DNA from: an uncultured Eubacterium sp.
GTDB lineage: Bacteria; Bacillota; Clostridia; Lachnospirales; Lachnospiraceae
Reading direction: 5' to 3'
NCBI GenBank assembly: GCA_900552795.1
Contig: USBB01000015.1
Span: forward strand, 1 to 54,237
Length of the DNA: 54,237 nucleotides
The notes beneath the pieces are model-generated. The model was not told where the DNA came from. It made no database searches and worked only from the letters and a program-made list of their open reading frames with translations. This document shows, in pieces, positions 17,914-26,775 of the stretch (position 1 is its first letter; every line of letters begins with the position of its first letter). Both the position numbers and the translations under genes were made by a program.

Positions 17914-19158
17914 TTAAAATAAGCTGAAGCTTTCCTGTTCCACGTTAGCAAAACCGTCATAGCCTCTCTCCTGCAGCTTTGTCAGGAATTTCCCAAGCTT
18001 TTTAGGTTTTATATAAAGAGACGCTGCATAGCCTTCTTTTCTTAAAGCTTCAGCCTTCTTTACCGCGCATGCCAAATTGCCCTCATCATACATAACGGCA
18101 ACCTTTTTCTGTCTTTCATCTATACTTATACCATTCTGCATAAGTATAGAAAAAATTCTTTCAAATCCAATTGAAAACCCGACTGCCGGCACCTGCTCAT
18201 TTAAGAACTTGCCGATAAGGTTATCATATCTTCCGCCTCCAGCGACAGCACCCTTAAAGTCAATACTCTCGACCTCAAATACAGTTCCTGTGTAATAGCC
18301 CTGTCCTCTTACAAGAGACAAATCAAATACGACATCAAATCGTGCGCCTGAAAGCTCTTTTACAGTGCCGATTATATGCGACAGACTCTTTGCAGGTGTG
18401 TTATCCTCAAGCATATCACCTATTGTTTCAAGTGTGAAATCACCATCAGATAAGAATTTTACAAACCTTTCGACAACCTCACAGTCAAAACCTTTATCTG
18501 TAAGCTCCTCCTTAACCCCTGAAAGTCCTATCTTATCCATCTTATCGAATGTTATACATACGCTGTCCAATTCTTCGCTCTTAAAGCCAAAGCTTTCAAG
18601 AACAGCTCTAAGTAATCTTCTGTCATTAAGCTTTACTTTATAATTTTTAAGACCGATTGCATCAAGCGCCTCGGTAGTTGTAAGTATAAGTTCAATCTCT
18701 GAATCTGTTGAATCAGAGCCTATAATATCAATATCACACTGTATAAACTCACGAAGTCTGCCCTTCTGAGGTCTCTCCGCTCTGTATACCCTGTCAATCT
18801 GGATACATTTCATAGGGAGCGTGAGCTTATCTTTATTATTTGCATAATATCTGCTGAGCGGCAAAGTAAGGTCATACCTTAATCCCATGTCGGAAAGCTC
18901 ATTTTCATTGTCTGCACTAACTCCTGAATTTAAAGCTTTTTCAAGCTTATCTCCTCTTTTGAGTATCTTGAAAATCAGGTTAAGATTTTCTCCGCCTTCA
19001 CTTTTATCAAGATTCTCAATATCTTCAATAATTGGAGTTATAATATGTTCAAAACCATTTGCCTTATAGACCTTTAATATTTTATCCTGAAGATAATCTC
19101 TGATTTCGACCTCTTTAGGCAAATAATCATTAGTTCCTTTTACCGGTGTAATTTTCAT
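17914..19158 (-). CDS. hisS: Histidyl-tRNA synthetase (atypical HisS)
   Basis: A 414-residue class II synthetase-like protein. Motif 2 region RYDLTLPLSRYY, YRAERPQKGRLREF and a histidine-specific loop LVRGQGYYTGTVFEV are visible. The usual loop reads RGLDYY, so Leu-Asp is replaced by Gln-Gly here. The C-terminal anticodon-binding domain (about 330-414) ends early, at NVEQESFSLF, without the last strands found in most HisS. It may be the cell's HisS, a paralogue, or a HisZ-like regulatory subunit; retained motif 2 and the GYYTG loop favour synthetase ancestry. It follows purD by 23 bp at the end of the purine operon. Confidence 0.78.
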   Translation of the reverse strand: MKITPVKGTNDYLPKEVEIRDYLQDKILKVYKANGFEHIITPIIEDIENLDKSEGGENLNLIFKILKRGDKLEKALNSGVSADNENELSDMGLRYDLTLPLSRYYANNKDKLTLPMKCIQIDRVYRAERPQKGRLREFIQCDIDIIGSDSTDSEIELILTTTEALDAIGLKNYKVKLNDRRLLRAVLESFGFKSEELDSVCITFDKMDKIGLSGVKEELTDKGFDCEVVERFVKFLSDGDFTLETIGDMLEDNTPAKSLSHIIGTVKELSGARFDVVFDLSLVRGQGYYTGTVFEVESIDFKGAVAGGGRYDNLIGKFLNEQVPAVGFSIGFERIFSILMQNGISIDERQKKVAVMYDEGNLACAVKKAEALRKEGYAASLYIKPKKLGKFLTKLQERGYDGFANVEQESFSLF

Positions 19159-19181
19159 AGTAAAAAGAGTACTCCTTTCCT

Positions 19182-20456
19182 TTATGCCTCGTCTATAGCC
19201 TTACCTATATCCGTACGCATATATTTATTTTCAAAATTAACCCATGATGTGGCTTCATATGCGTTTGCTCTTGCCTGCTTAAGATTTTCACCTGTAGCAG
19301 TAACACCGAGAACTCTTCCTCCGTTTGTCACCACATTTCCGTTTTCATCAAACTTTGTTCCTGCGTGGAAAAGATAGTAACCGTCCTTTCCGGCAAAATT
19401 CTCTTCTCCTGTTATCTTAAAGCCTTTTTTGTACTCAAGCGGATAACCGTCTGATGCAAGAACTACACATACGCACGCATTATCCTCAAACTGTAAGTCA
19501 ATCTTATCAAGAGTACCGTCTATACATGCCTCAAATACATCTATAATATCATTTTTCATTCTCGGAAGAACTACCTGAGCCTCAGGATCGCCAAATCTTG
19601 CATTATATTCAAGAACCTTAGGTCCGTTCGGCGTAAGCATAAGTCCGAAGAAAATAACTCCCTTAAACGGACGTCCTTCTGCTTTCATGGCATCAACAGT
19701 CGCCTGATACACATATTTCTTACAAAATTCATCAACCTCATCTGTATAAAAAGGACTAGGTGAGAAATTACCCATACCACCTGTATTAAGCCCCTGGTCA
19801 CCGTCTTTTGCTCTCTTATGGTCCTGTGCTGATGACATAATCTTAATAGTATTTCCATCCACAAACGAAAGTACAGAAACTTCTCTTCCTGTCATAAATT
19901 CCTCTACAACAATAGTGTTTCCTGCCGAACCGAATTTCTTATCAAGCATAAGTTCATTAACACCGTCAAGCGCTTCCTCTTTTGTCATGCAGATTAACAC
20001 GCCCTTGCCGAGTGCCAGCCCGTCAGCCTTTAAAACTATAGGATAATCAGCTGTTTCGAGATATTTCTTTGCTTCCTCTGCTGAATCAAATGTCTCATAA
20101 GCTGCTGTCGGAATATTGTATTTTTTCATTAAATCCTTTGAAAATGCTTTTGAACCCTCAAGTATTGCAGCATTTTTTCTTGGTCCGAATACCCTTAAGC
20201 CGGCTTTTTCAAACTCATCGACAATTCCGCCTACAAGAGGGTCATCCATACCGATTACGGTTAAATCTATTTCTTTTTCTTTTGCAAACGCAACAAGCTT
20301 ATCAAACTCCATTGCCTTAATGTCCACACATTCCGCAACCTGCGCAATGCCTGCATTTCCCGGTGCACAATATATTTTGTCAGCCTTATCGCTCTGTGAT
20401 ATCTTCCAGCATATTGCATGTTCACGTCCGCCGCTGCCTACTACAAGTACTTTCAT
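19182..20456 (-). CDS. purD: Phosphoribosylamine-glycine ligase (GAR synthetase)
   Basis: A 424-residue ATP-grasp enzyme that joins phosphoribosylamine and glycine in de novo purine synthesis. The N-terminal VVGSGGREHA motif, the ATP-grasp core (KADGLALGKGV) and NTGGMGNFSPSPF are clear, and EYNARFGDPEAQ marks the metal/ATP site. The length fits the family. The start at the second of two adjacent start codons has GGAGG 9 bp upstream. It follows purN after a hairpin-containing gap of about 110 bp. Confidence 0.97.
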   Translation of the reverse strand: MKVLVVGSGGREHAICWKISQSDKADKIYCAPGNAGIAQVAECVDIKAMEFDKLVAFAKEKEIDLTVIGMDDPLVGGIVDEFEKAGLRVFGPRKNAAILEGSKAFSKDLMKKYNIPTAAYETFDSAEEAKKYLETADYPIVLKADGLALGKGVLICMTKEEALDGVNELMLDKKFGSAGNTIVVEEFMTGREVSVLSFVDGNTIKIMSSAQDHKRAKDGDQGLNTGGMGNFSPSPFYTDEVDEFCKKYVYQATVDAMKAEGRPFKGVIFFGLMLTPNGPKVLEYNARFGDPEAQVVLPRMKNDIIDVFEACIDGTLDKIDLQFEDNACVCVVLASDGYPLEYKKGFKITGEENFAGKDGYYLFHAGTKFDENGNVVTNGGRVLGVTATGENLKQARANAYEATSWVNFENKYMRTDIGKAIDEA

Positions 20457-20526
20457 CAAACATTTCCTCCATATTCTGATATTTTGTATTAAGATTAGTG
20501 TGTAAAAACACCATAATTATGATTAA

Positions 20527-20556
20527 CGGTCATAGCCACCAATGCAGCCATGACCG
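20527..20556 (-). terminator. Hairpin between purN and purD
   Basis: CGGTCAT (20527-20533) and ATGACCG (20550-20556) form a perfect 7-bp stem directly after the purN stop. There is no long T-run, so it may attenuate read-through or protect the 3' end of the upstream message rather than fully terminate. Confidence 0.45.
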
Positions 20557-20566
20557 CTCAAAATTT

Positions 20567-21154
20567 TTATGAATTTGCAATCATGTTAATTGCCTGCGGA
20601 AGTAGCTTCCACTCTGCCTGCTCCATAACACGTTTCTGTAAACTTTCAGGTGTATCTGTATCTAAAACTTCAACAGCTTTCTGATAAATAATCTCACCTG
20701 TATCCATTCCCTCGTCCACATAATGAACAGTGGCACCTGTCACCTTTACGCCTTTTTCAAGCACAGCCTCATGAACCCTAAGCCCATAAAAACCAACTCC
20801 GCAAAATGACGGAATAAGTGACGGATGAACATTTATTATCCTGTGAGAATACTTATGCACCATAGCTTCTGGTATTTTCACAAGAAATCCTGCAAGAACT
20901 ATCAAATCAACGTTTAACTTATCAACTTCTTTAAGCAACGCCTCATTAAACTCATCTCTTGTCTCATATGATTTCGGTGAAATACACATAGCCTGTATGC
21001 CGTTCTCTTTTGCTCTCGTAAGCGCGTATGCATTGGCGTTATTGCTGATTACCGCAGCTATCTGCGTATTGGTAATAGTTTTATTTTTAACACCGTCAAT
21101 TATGGCCTGAAGATTAGTTCCGCCTCCTGATACCATAACCGCAATTCTTAGCAT
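20567..21154 (-). CDS. purN: Phosphoribosylglycinamide formyltransferase
   Basis: A 195-residue folate-dependent enzyme for the third step of purine synthesis. The start MLRIAVMVSGGGTNLQAI, the catalytic Asn/His in NVHPSLIPSF and the Asp of VDEGMDTGEII are intact, and the length is normal. Its ATG overlaps the purM stop by 7 bp, so the two are translationally coupled. Confidence 0.96.
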   Translation of the reverse strand: MLRIAVMVSGGGTNLQAIIDGVKNKTITNTQIAAVISNNANAYALTRAKENGIQAMCISPKSYETRDEFNEALLKEVDKLNVDLIVLAGFLVKIPEAMVHKYSHRIINVHPSLIPSFCGVGFYGLRVHEAVLEKGVKVTGATVHYVDEGMDTGEIIYQKAVEVLDTDTPESLQKRVMEQAEWKLLPQAINMIANS

Positions 21155-22173
21155 ACTGTTACTCCTTTCTCACCGGCCTCAACAGAACCTATAACAAAGC
21201 CCTCTTCTCCTGCAGCCTTAACAGCCTCAAGAACCTTATCCGTATCAGCAGGATCAACAGCAAGCACCATACCTATACCCATATTAAATGTGTTGTACAT
21301 CATATGCTCATCAATATCTCCGTCTGTTGCAAGCATCTTAAAAATTGGAGGAATTTCATAACTGTCTTTCTTTACAACTGCATGAACTCCCTCTGGAAGC
21401 ATTCTTGGAATATTTTCATAGAAACCGCCGCCTGTAATATGACTGCAGCCCTTGATACGTACTCCTGCTTTCTTTACCTCTTTCAATGTCTTTACATAAA
21501 TCTTAGTAGGGGCAATAAGCGCCTCACCAAGAGTCTTGCCTAATGAGTCATAATATGTATTTAAAGCCTCTTCTGTTATCTTAAATACACTTCTTACAAG
21601 TGAAAAACCATTGCTGTGCACGCCGCTTGAAGCGATACCAATAAGTGTATCTCCCGGCTTTATATCCTTACCTGTAATTAAATCCTTTTCATCTACGACA
21701 CCTACAGCAAAACCTGCAAGGTCATATTCATCAACAGGATAAAATCCCGGCATCTCTGCTGTCTCACCGCCAATAAGTGCACATTCTGACTGAAGACAGC
21801 CCTCTGCAACGCCTTTTACGATATTAGCAATCTTTTCAGGCTCATTCTTACCGCATGCAATGTAGTCAAGGAAGAATAATGGTTCTCCGCCTGCACATGC
21901 AATATCATTAACACACATTGCAACACAGTCAATACCTACTGTATCGTGCTTGTCCATTGTAAATGCAATCTTTAACTTTGTACCGACACCATCAGTACCT
22001 GAAACTAATGTAGGCTTTTCCATATCTTTGAACTTTTCCATTGAAAAAGCGCCTGAAAATCCACCAATATTAGTAAGAACTTCCGGTCTCATTGTTTTTG
22101 CAACATGCTCCTTCATAAGTTCAACTGACTTATAACCTGCTTCAATATCTACTCCGGCCTTTTTGTAATCCAT
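21148..22173 (-). CDS. purM: Phosphoribosylformylglycinamidine cyclo-ligase (AIR synthetase)
   Basis: A 341-residue enzyme of usual length. Diagnostic stretches are SGTDGVGTKLKIAF, GIDCVAMCVNDI, GGETAEMPGFY and ITGGGFYENIPRMLP, covering the ATP and FGAM sites. AAGGAGAG precedes the ATG. It lies 42 bp after purE and overlaps purN. Confidence 0.97.
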   Translation of the reverse strand: MDYKKAGVDIEAGYKSVELMKEHVAKTMRPEVLTNIGGFSGAFSMEKFKDMEKPTLVSGTDGVGTKLKIAFTMDKHDTVGIDCVAMCVNDIACAGGEPLFFLDYIACGKNEPEKIANIVKGVAEGCLQSECALIGGETAEMPGFYPVDEYDLAGFAVGVVDEKDLITGKDIKPGDTLIGIASSGVHSNGFSLVRSVFKITEEALNTYYDSLGKTLGEALIAPTKIYVKTLKEVKKAGVRIKGCSHITGGGFYENIPRMLPEGVHAVVKKDSYEIPPIFKMLATDGDIDEHMMYNTFNMGIGMVLAVDPADTDKVLEAVKAAGEEGFVIGSVEAGEKGVTVC

Positions 22174-22215
22174 CTCTATCTCTCCTTGAATTTAAATTTA
22201 TTAAAAAACACTTAA

Positions 22216-22716
22216 TTAATATGCCTTATATCCTACTTCTTGAAGTCTTGCATCCTTTTTCTGAACGCTCTCCTTAAGACCTTTACTGTAATCCTTTAAT
22301 TTTTCAAGCAGCTTAGCATCTGATGTTGCAAGAATCTTAGCCGCTAAAAGTCCCGCATTTGCTCCTCCGTTTATAGCAACTGTTGCTACAGGAATTCCTG
22401 ATGGCATCTGAACTATTGAATAAAGAGAATCCCTGCCGCCAAGCGATGTTGTATGCATTGGTATACCGATAACCGGCATAGGGAAAATAGCTGCACACAT
22501 ACCAGGTAAATGAGCTGCCATTCCTGCACCTGCAATTATAACCTTAAATCCTTTTTCCTCTGCTGTCTTTGCATATTCAAAGAAAACATCCGGTTCTCTG
22601 TGTGCCGAAATAATAGTCATCTCATATGATATTCCAAGCTGTTCCAAAATATCTGCTGCCTTAGCCATAACAGGCATATCAGAATCACTTCCCATGACAA
22701 TTCCTACTTTTGCCAT
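22216..22716 (-). CDS. purE: N5-carboxyaminoimidazole ribonucleotide mutase
   Basis: A 166-residue class I PurE, with VGIVMGSDSDMPVM near the N-terminus, SAHREPD for substrate binding and a GAGMAAHLPGM loop. The start is placed at 22716, where GGAGG lies 6 bp upstream; the longest frame adds 13 codons reaching into the upstream palindrome. No PurK is encoded next to it. It is first gene of the purE-purM-purN-purD-hisS run, directly behind a promoter with an operator-like palindrome. Confidence 0.96.
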   Translation of the reverse strand: MAKVGIVMGSDSDMPVMAKAADILEQLGISYEMTIISAHREPDVFFEYAKTAEEKGFKVIIAGAGMAAHLPGMCAAIFPMPVIGIPMHTTSLGGRDSLYSIVQMPSGIPVATVAINGGANAGLLAAKILATSDAKLLEKLKDYSKGLKESVQKKDARLQEVGYKAY

Positions 22717-22738
22717 AAATTCCTCCATTCTTGCATTT

Positions 22739-22796
22739 AGTGTGAAAATTATCACACTGCAATAAAATTATTATATTATTTTACTTTGTTTTACAA
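22739..22796 (-). promoter_or_regulatory. Promoter and palindromic operator of the pur operon
   Basis: A -10 TATAAT (22775-22770) has a weaker -35 TTGTAA (22796-22791) at 15-bp spacing. Just downstream, in the initially transcribed region, is the perfect palindrome AGTGTGA-aaatta-TCACACT (22739-22758). This is placed as an operator or a short leader hairpin would be. No purine riboswitch fits in the short leader. Confidence 0.6.
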
Positions 22797-22822
22797 TCTG
22801 TGTCAATCATCAAAAACTTAAT

Positions 22823-24874
22823 TCAGCTGTCAAAGGCACTGTTTAACTCTTCACATCCGTCAAGCACAAATCTTGCATCTGATATTATATCAACTCTTGT
22901 ACCGTCAGGCTTTACTGCTGTAATACTGCCAATCTCATCATAAGGTATGGTTATGTCTGTATGACAGTTAAAATAAGCTTTTTCCGGTTCCGTCTTTCTT
23001 AAGATTGAAATTTCGTTATCTTTAGAAATTATCTCTTTTCCGTTAGGATTATAGACAACAACATCCTCAGACCTTGAATAGCATGTATCGCCTATGGCAA
23101 AGTGCGGCCCCATTTTCTCAACAATAAGAATCGGAAGCTTATAAACTATATCATACTTATTTGCCATTACATACGCTGTCGTATTTGTTCCTATCGCAAA
23201 TTCTCCAAGCGGAAGCATATCATGGTTATACAACACATTTTCTTTAAAAAACGCTTTATTTTTTTCTATATCATCGAAATTCTCACATGTATAATCTTGT
23301 ACTTTGCCATCCTCAAAATATATGGTCAGATTTTTGAATTTCAAATCATTCAGATAAACAGTGCTTACATTTAACACACCATTTGTACCCTTAAGTACAG
23401 GAGAAGTAAACACCTCACCCAGAGGAATATTTACATCTGCAAGACAATTTTCAAATACAGTCTGCTTTGTTCTATCCTCTATATTCATAAGCTTTACGCA
23501 AATATCTGTTTTATTTGAACCTCTGCCCTTTATATGAACATAATCGGCTCCGTCAAGCTCATCTATAATTCTCTGCTGTATTTTTTCGTATTTTTCATAA
23601 TCAAGCGTGTTTATTTTAACTGTCTCATCAAATATTTTTTCAAAATCAGGACCGATTTCCGGTAACGGATAAGCAATTATCGTAAAGCTTCTCTCATCAC
23701 CTTTTATATATGAATCAACAATATCTCCTGCCTCGCTGTCATATCTTGATGAAAGCTTCTGCTGCCTTTCATCAAGATGAAAGCTCTGTAATTTATCCTC
23801 CGGCTCAAATGGTTCCTCGCCAAAAACCTCCATAACCGCAGGCCCTGCAAATAATGATGCTGCTTCCTTATTCTTCTCATAAGCAAGCTTTAACGCGCCA
23901 AGCTTTCTTTCGACAAATGCAGGATCCATATATATTGCATTATCAAAACGATGATCATAATCCATCTGACGATTCGGACTCGTTGAATAATATCCAACCT
24001 TAATATGCATACGCTTATTTATACTGCTCACTGCGGCACGGTATATCGTAGTATCAAGTCCCAGCTGCTTAAACTGCCTTATTTCTTCCCTCACAAGGCG
24101 TTCAAATCCTATATGGTAACGTATATTTACCGTCTTTTTCTTTGAAAGGTCCTTATTTCCCAATTCAAAGCCCTTTCTGTAGCATTCAGTAAATGTATGC
24201 GCCATATCTTCTATCTGTGACTGCGTGAGAGTATTCAGATATAAAGCCGTCTTTATTTCGTTGTCTGTAATATATTCGCCAAAGCTATACAGATATCTCA
24301 AATCTGACAAATCTGAATTCATAATGATATTTTTGGCAAAATCAAGCTCGGGATTTAACTGTTCCTCAATTCTTCTTTCTACCATCTCATCACTGTAATC
24401 ACTCACATACCAGTAAATTGACTGCTGAATTGATTTTGCAGCAGGCTCTTCGTCCTCAAACATACAGTATATCTCTATGAACAATTCCATAAGAGTCGTA
24501 AATTCCGCTCTTCTTTGTTCATATGCAAATACTATCATGCCTCTTATTTCCACATAAAGAAATGATAAAAGCTTACCGCATCCTTCTCCAAGCTTCGTGC
24601 ATGCATATGCAGGATTTGCGTAGCTTTTATCATAATTTTCTTCAAGTATATCTCTATATAAAAATTCATTCAGACTTTGAAGCTGCTCCAAAGAATAATC
24701 GTTAAGCACATTTTCTGAAACTTTATTTAAAAGTCCGTCCATATTAATAATAAATTCGGCAACATTTTTAAAATAATCTGCCGCCGGACTTTTCATCCCT
24801 GCACAATCTTTTGCAATCTCTGTTATTCTGTTAAAAGCAAGCTCGTATCTTTCTGTCAGATTATCGTCAAACAT
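22823..24874 (-). CDS. M29-type metallo-aminopeptidase with long N-terminal extension
   Basis: A 683-residue protein whose C-terminal part (about 400-683) carries the M29 aminopeptidase metal ligands: Glu487 in GEVFTSP, Glu558 in LGEFAIGTN, His591 in GPHFAIGDT, and His638/Asp640 in CHTDIT. The remaining 400 N-terminal residues are alpha-helical and acidic, without a recognised domain; typical M29 enzymes are about 410 residues in total. No signal peptide is seen, so it is probably a cytoplasmic peptide-trimming enzyme. AGGAGG precedes the ATG. It is the last gene of the pyrE transcription unit, 10 bp after a small membrane-protein gene. Confidence 0.85.
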   Translation of the reverse strand: MFDDNLTERYELAFNRITEIAKDCAGMKSPAADYFKNVAEFIINMDGLLNKVSENVLNDYSLEQLQSLNEFLYRDILEENYDKSYANPAYACTKLGEGCGKLLSFLYVEIRGMIVFAYEQRRAEFTTLMELFIEIYCMFEDEEPAAKSIQQSIYWYVSDYSDEMVERRIEEQLNPELDFAKNIIMNSDLSDLRYLYSFGEYITDNEIKTALYLNTLTQSQIEDMAHTFTECYRKGFELGNKDLSKKKTVNIRYHIGFERLVREEIRQFKQLGLDTTIYRAAVSSINKRMHIKVGYYSTSPNRQMDYDHRFDNAIYMDPAFVERKLGALKLAYEKNKEAASLFAGPAVMEVFGEEPFEPEDKLQSFHLDERQQKLSSRYDSEAGDIVDSYIKGDERSFTIIAYPLPEIGPDFEKIFDETVKINTLDYEKYEKIQQRIIDELDGADYVHIKGRGSNKTDICVKLMNIEDRTKQTVFENCLADVNIPLGEVFTSPVLKGTNGVLNVSTVYLNDLKFKNLTIYFEDGKVQDYTCENFDDIEKNKAFFKENVLYNHDMLPLGEFAIGTNTTAYVMANKYDIVYKLPILIVEKMGPHFAIGDTCYSRSEDVVVYNPNGKEIISKDNEISILRKTEPEKAYFNCHTDITIPYDEIGSITAVKPDGTRVDIISDARFVLDGCEELNSAFDS

Positions 24875-24884
24875 TTAACGCCTC

Positions 24885-25205
24885 CTATATTCCAATTCCC
24901 ATCATAACAATAGCTGTCATCATAACAACCAAAAATCCGCATAATAATGTGCCTGTCTTTGACAGCAGGTAGAATTTATCGTCCTCTTTAAAGCTTAAAA
25001 AGCCTATCATAACACCAATTACAGCAATCATATATGAAAGCAGGCCCAAAATACCTACTATCATTCCTGCATTGCCATCAGCCTCATAAGACAAATATAC
25101 TCCAAAAACAAGGCACGCAAGCGACCCTACTCCCATAAATGTAGAAATAGTGCCGCCAAGAGTCTGATTCTTATCTGAAAATTTGTACTTATTAAAAATC
25201 TTCAT
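24885..25205 (-). CDS. Small membrane protein, three to four helices
   Basis: A 106-residue hydrophobic protein with a short Lys-rich N-terminus (FNKYKFSDKNQTLGG) and three or four membrane segments (about 18-40, 45-70, 83-105). It resembles small conserved Lachnospiraceae membrane proteins of unknown function, but I cannot name the family with confidence. It sits between the VanZ-like gene and the aminopeptidase with short gaps, so it is co-transcribed. Confidence 0.7.
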   Translation of the reverse strand: MKIFNKYKFSDKNQTLGGTISTFMGVGSLACLVFGVYLSYEADGNAGMIVGILGLLSYMIAVIGVMIGFLSFKEDDKFYLLSKTGTLLCGFLVVMMTAIVMMGIGI

Positions 25206-25222
25206 ATCTGTTCATTCCTAAA

Positions 25223-25687
25223 TTATTTCTTTTTACCACGTTTACGGTGCCAAACTGCATAAACCAAAGTGTAACAAATATATCCTGCTATTCCGCCTGC
25301 AGTATTTAAAAGCAAATCATCAACATCGCAGCTTCCAACTCTTGAAATGAGCTGTATAAGCTCTACAGACAAGCTGAATGCAAATGTACATAACGTCGTC
25401 TTTATAAATTTAAGCTTCTTCCCCGACAAAATCGGCAAAAAGAACCCAAATGGCATAAATGCAACAATATTTCCTACAAGATTTAACAGTACAGCCTTCG
25501 TGCCAAGTCTGTCAGCATATGTGATAAAACGATTAATTTCCTTGAACAAAACCATGTTGTATCTGTATTCTCCTGACACAACCGTTCTGTCAAGCATATC
25601 GGCAAAAAGTAAAAAGTACACCAATGCAATGATGTATATAAAAAATACCAACCAGCAAAAAAATGCCTTTCCCCTCTTTTTCAACAT
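25223..25687 (-). CDS. VanZ-like membrane protein
   Basis: A 154-residue protein with four predicted membrane helices and the VanZ-family pattern: NLVGNIVAFMPFGFFLP in the middle, then SVELIQLISRVGSCDVDDLL and LNTAGGIAGY near the end. VanZ relatives include a teicoplanin-resistance accessory protein, but most are uncharacterised, so no resistance role is claimed. The start is the second in-frame ATG, since GGAG lies 6 bp before it and the first ATG is part of that ribosome site. Confidence 0.85.
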   Translation of the reverse strand: MLKKRGKAFFCWLVFFIYIIALVYFLLFADMLDRTVVSGEYRYNMVLFKEINRFITYADRLGTKAVLLNLVGNIVAFMPFGFFLPILSGKKLKFIKTTLCTFAFSLSVELIQLISRVGSCDVDDLLLNTAGGIAGYICYTLVYAVWHRKRGKKK

Positions 25688-25726
25688 ATCAATCTCCATT
25701 CCGCGGGCAACAAAAATAAATGCGGC

Positions 25727-25879
25727 TTAAATTAATGTCTCTGATTTATGAGCCAACAGCCTTGAACCATTAATTATAAGCATAACGCCTGATGCAATGC
25801 CTACAACAAGTACCACGATTCCAAACACAAGGCTTGAAACTCCCCCTGTTCTCATCTTTTTATATGCTTTCTCATCCAT
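25727..25879 (-). CDS. Single-helix membrane peptide, 50 residues
   Basis: A short protein, MDEKAYKKMRTGG followed by one membrane helix (about 15-40) and a short tail. Family unknown. The start at 25879 is chosen because a GAGGTTAGGA ribosome site precedes it; a longer frame lacks one. It lies between pyrE and the VanZ-like gene and is co-directional with both. Confidence 0.6.
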   Translation of the reverse strand: MDEKAYKKMRTGGVSSLVFGIVVLVVGIASGVMLIINGSRLLAHKSETLI

Positions 25880-25947
25880 ATATCCTAACCTCCATATGCA
25901 AAACTGCAAATTCACATTTTAAACAGCATTGTATTCAATACAAAATA

Positions 25948-26622
25948 TTATTTTGCGCCATATTCTGCATAATACGCATCAATATCCGCTTTTATCTTGT
26001 CATCTATGATAATTTTGCCATTGCACGGTTTATTATAAAGATGTTCAACAACATCTGCCATGCTTACGATTGCATTTGCATCAAACCCATATTTTTCCTT
26101 AATTTCAACAAGTGCGCTCTTTTCACCCTTGCCTCTTTCCATTCTGTTTAATGAAACCATAAGTCCTTTTATGCACACGTCACCCTGAGCCTGGATAATC
26201 GGAAATGTTTCTTCTATTGATTTGCCTGATGTTGTAACATCCTCAATAATAACGATTCTGTCTCCGTCTTTTATAGGACTTCCCAAAAGTATACCTGTAT
26301 CTCCGTGATCCTTAACTTCCTTTCGGTTAGAGCAGTAACGGATTTCTTTACCGTATAATCTGCTGTATGCCATAGTTGTAGCCACGCTCAAAGGTATTCC
26401 CTTGTAAGCCGGTCCAAATAAAACGTCAAAATCATCACCGTAATTATCATGTATCGCTTTTGCATAATATTCTCCGAGCTTTTCAAGCTGTGTACCGGTA
26501 ACATAAAGTCCTGCATTCATAAAAAACGGAGATTTTCTTCCGCTCTTTAAAGTAAATTCTCCAAACTTTAGTACATTGCAATCAACCATAAATTCAATAA
26601 ATTCCTGTTTATACTGTTCCAT
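25948..26622 (-). CDS. pyrE: Orotate phosphoribosyltransferase
   Basis: A 224-residue enzyme that converts orotate and PRPP to OMP. The PRPP loop VIIEDVTTSGKSIEE, the substrate-side KSPFFMNAGLY and FGPAYKGIPL are clear. The start is set eight codons inside the longest frame, where GGGAGG precedes MEQYKQEF. It is detached from pyrCFKD by about 5 kb and has its own promoter, which makes it the head of a unit with three membrane-protein genes and the M29 aminopeptidase. Confidence 0.96.
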   Translation of the reverse strand: MEQYKQEFIEFMVDCNVLKFGEFTLKSGRKSPFFMNAGLYVTGTQLEKLGEYYAKAIHDNYGDDFDVLFGPAYKGIPLSVATTMAYSRLYGKEIRYCSNRKEVKDHGDTGILLGSPIKDGDRIVIIEDVTTSGKSIEETFPIIQAQGDVCIKGLMVSLNRMERGKGEKSALVEIKEKYGFDANAIVSMADVVEHLYNKPCNGKIIIDDKIKADIDAYYAEYGAK

Positions 26623-26651
26623 ACTGTCAAATCCTCCCGATTTCAAGCATA

Positions 26652-26693
26652 AATATACTTTTAAAGTATATCACCACGCCTGCGTTTTTTCAA
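26652..26693 (-). promoter_or_regulatory. pyrE promoter with overlapping palindrome
   Basis: -35 TTGAAA (26693-26688) and -10 TATACT (26670-26665) are spaced by 17 bp on the minus strand. An A/T-rich palindrome, ATATACTT-tt-AAAGTATAT (about 26653-26671), covers the -10 and the presumed start of transcription, so it could be a repressor site. Confidence 0.65.
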
Positions 26694-26715
26694 CTGACAA
26701 AATTTTTGTTGTGCG

Positions 26716-26760
26716 ACCAAATAAAGCAGACCTGCACAATGCAAGCCTGCTTTATTTGGT
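26716..26760 (-). terminator. Terminator closing the AT-rich island
   Basis: A perfect 14-bp stem ACCAAATAAAGCAG (26716-26729) / CTGCTTTATTTGGT (26747-26760). It lies 16 bp past the stop of the LspA-like gene and just upstream of the pyrE promoter, so it separates the two units. Confidence 0.75.
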
Positions 26761-26775
26761 ATAATAATCTTTTTA

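Noticed and set aside
17914..19158. HisZ (ATP-phosphoribosyltransferase regulatory subunit)
   Set aside because: HisZ lacks the intact histidine loop; GYYTGTVFE and motif 2 are retained here and no his biosynthesis genes are nearby, so HisS-like is preferred, though not certain.
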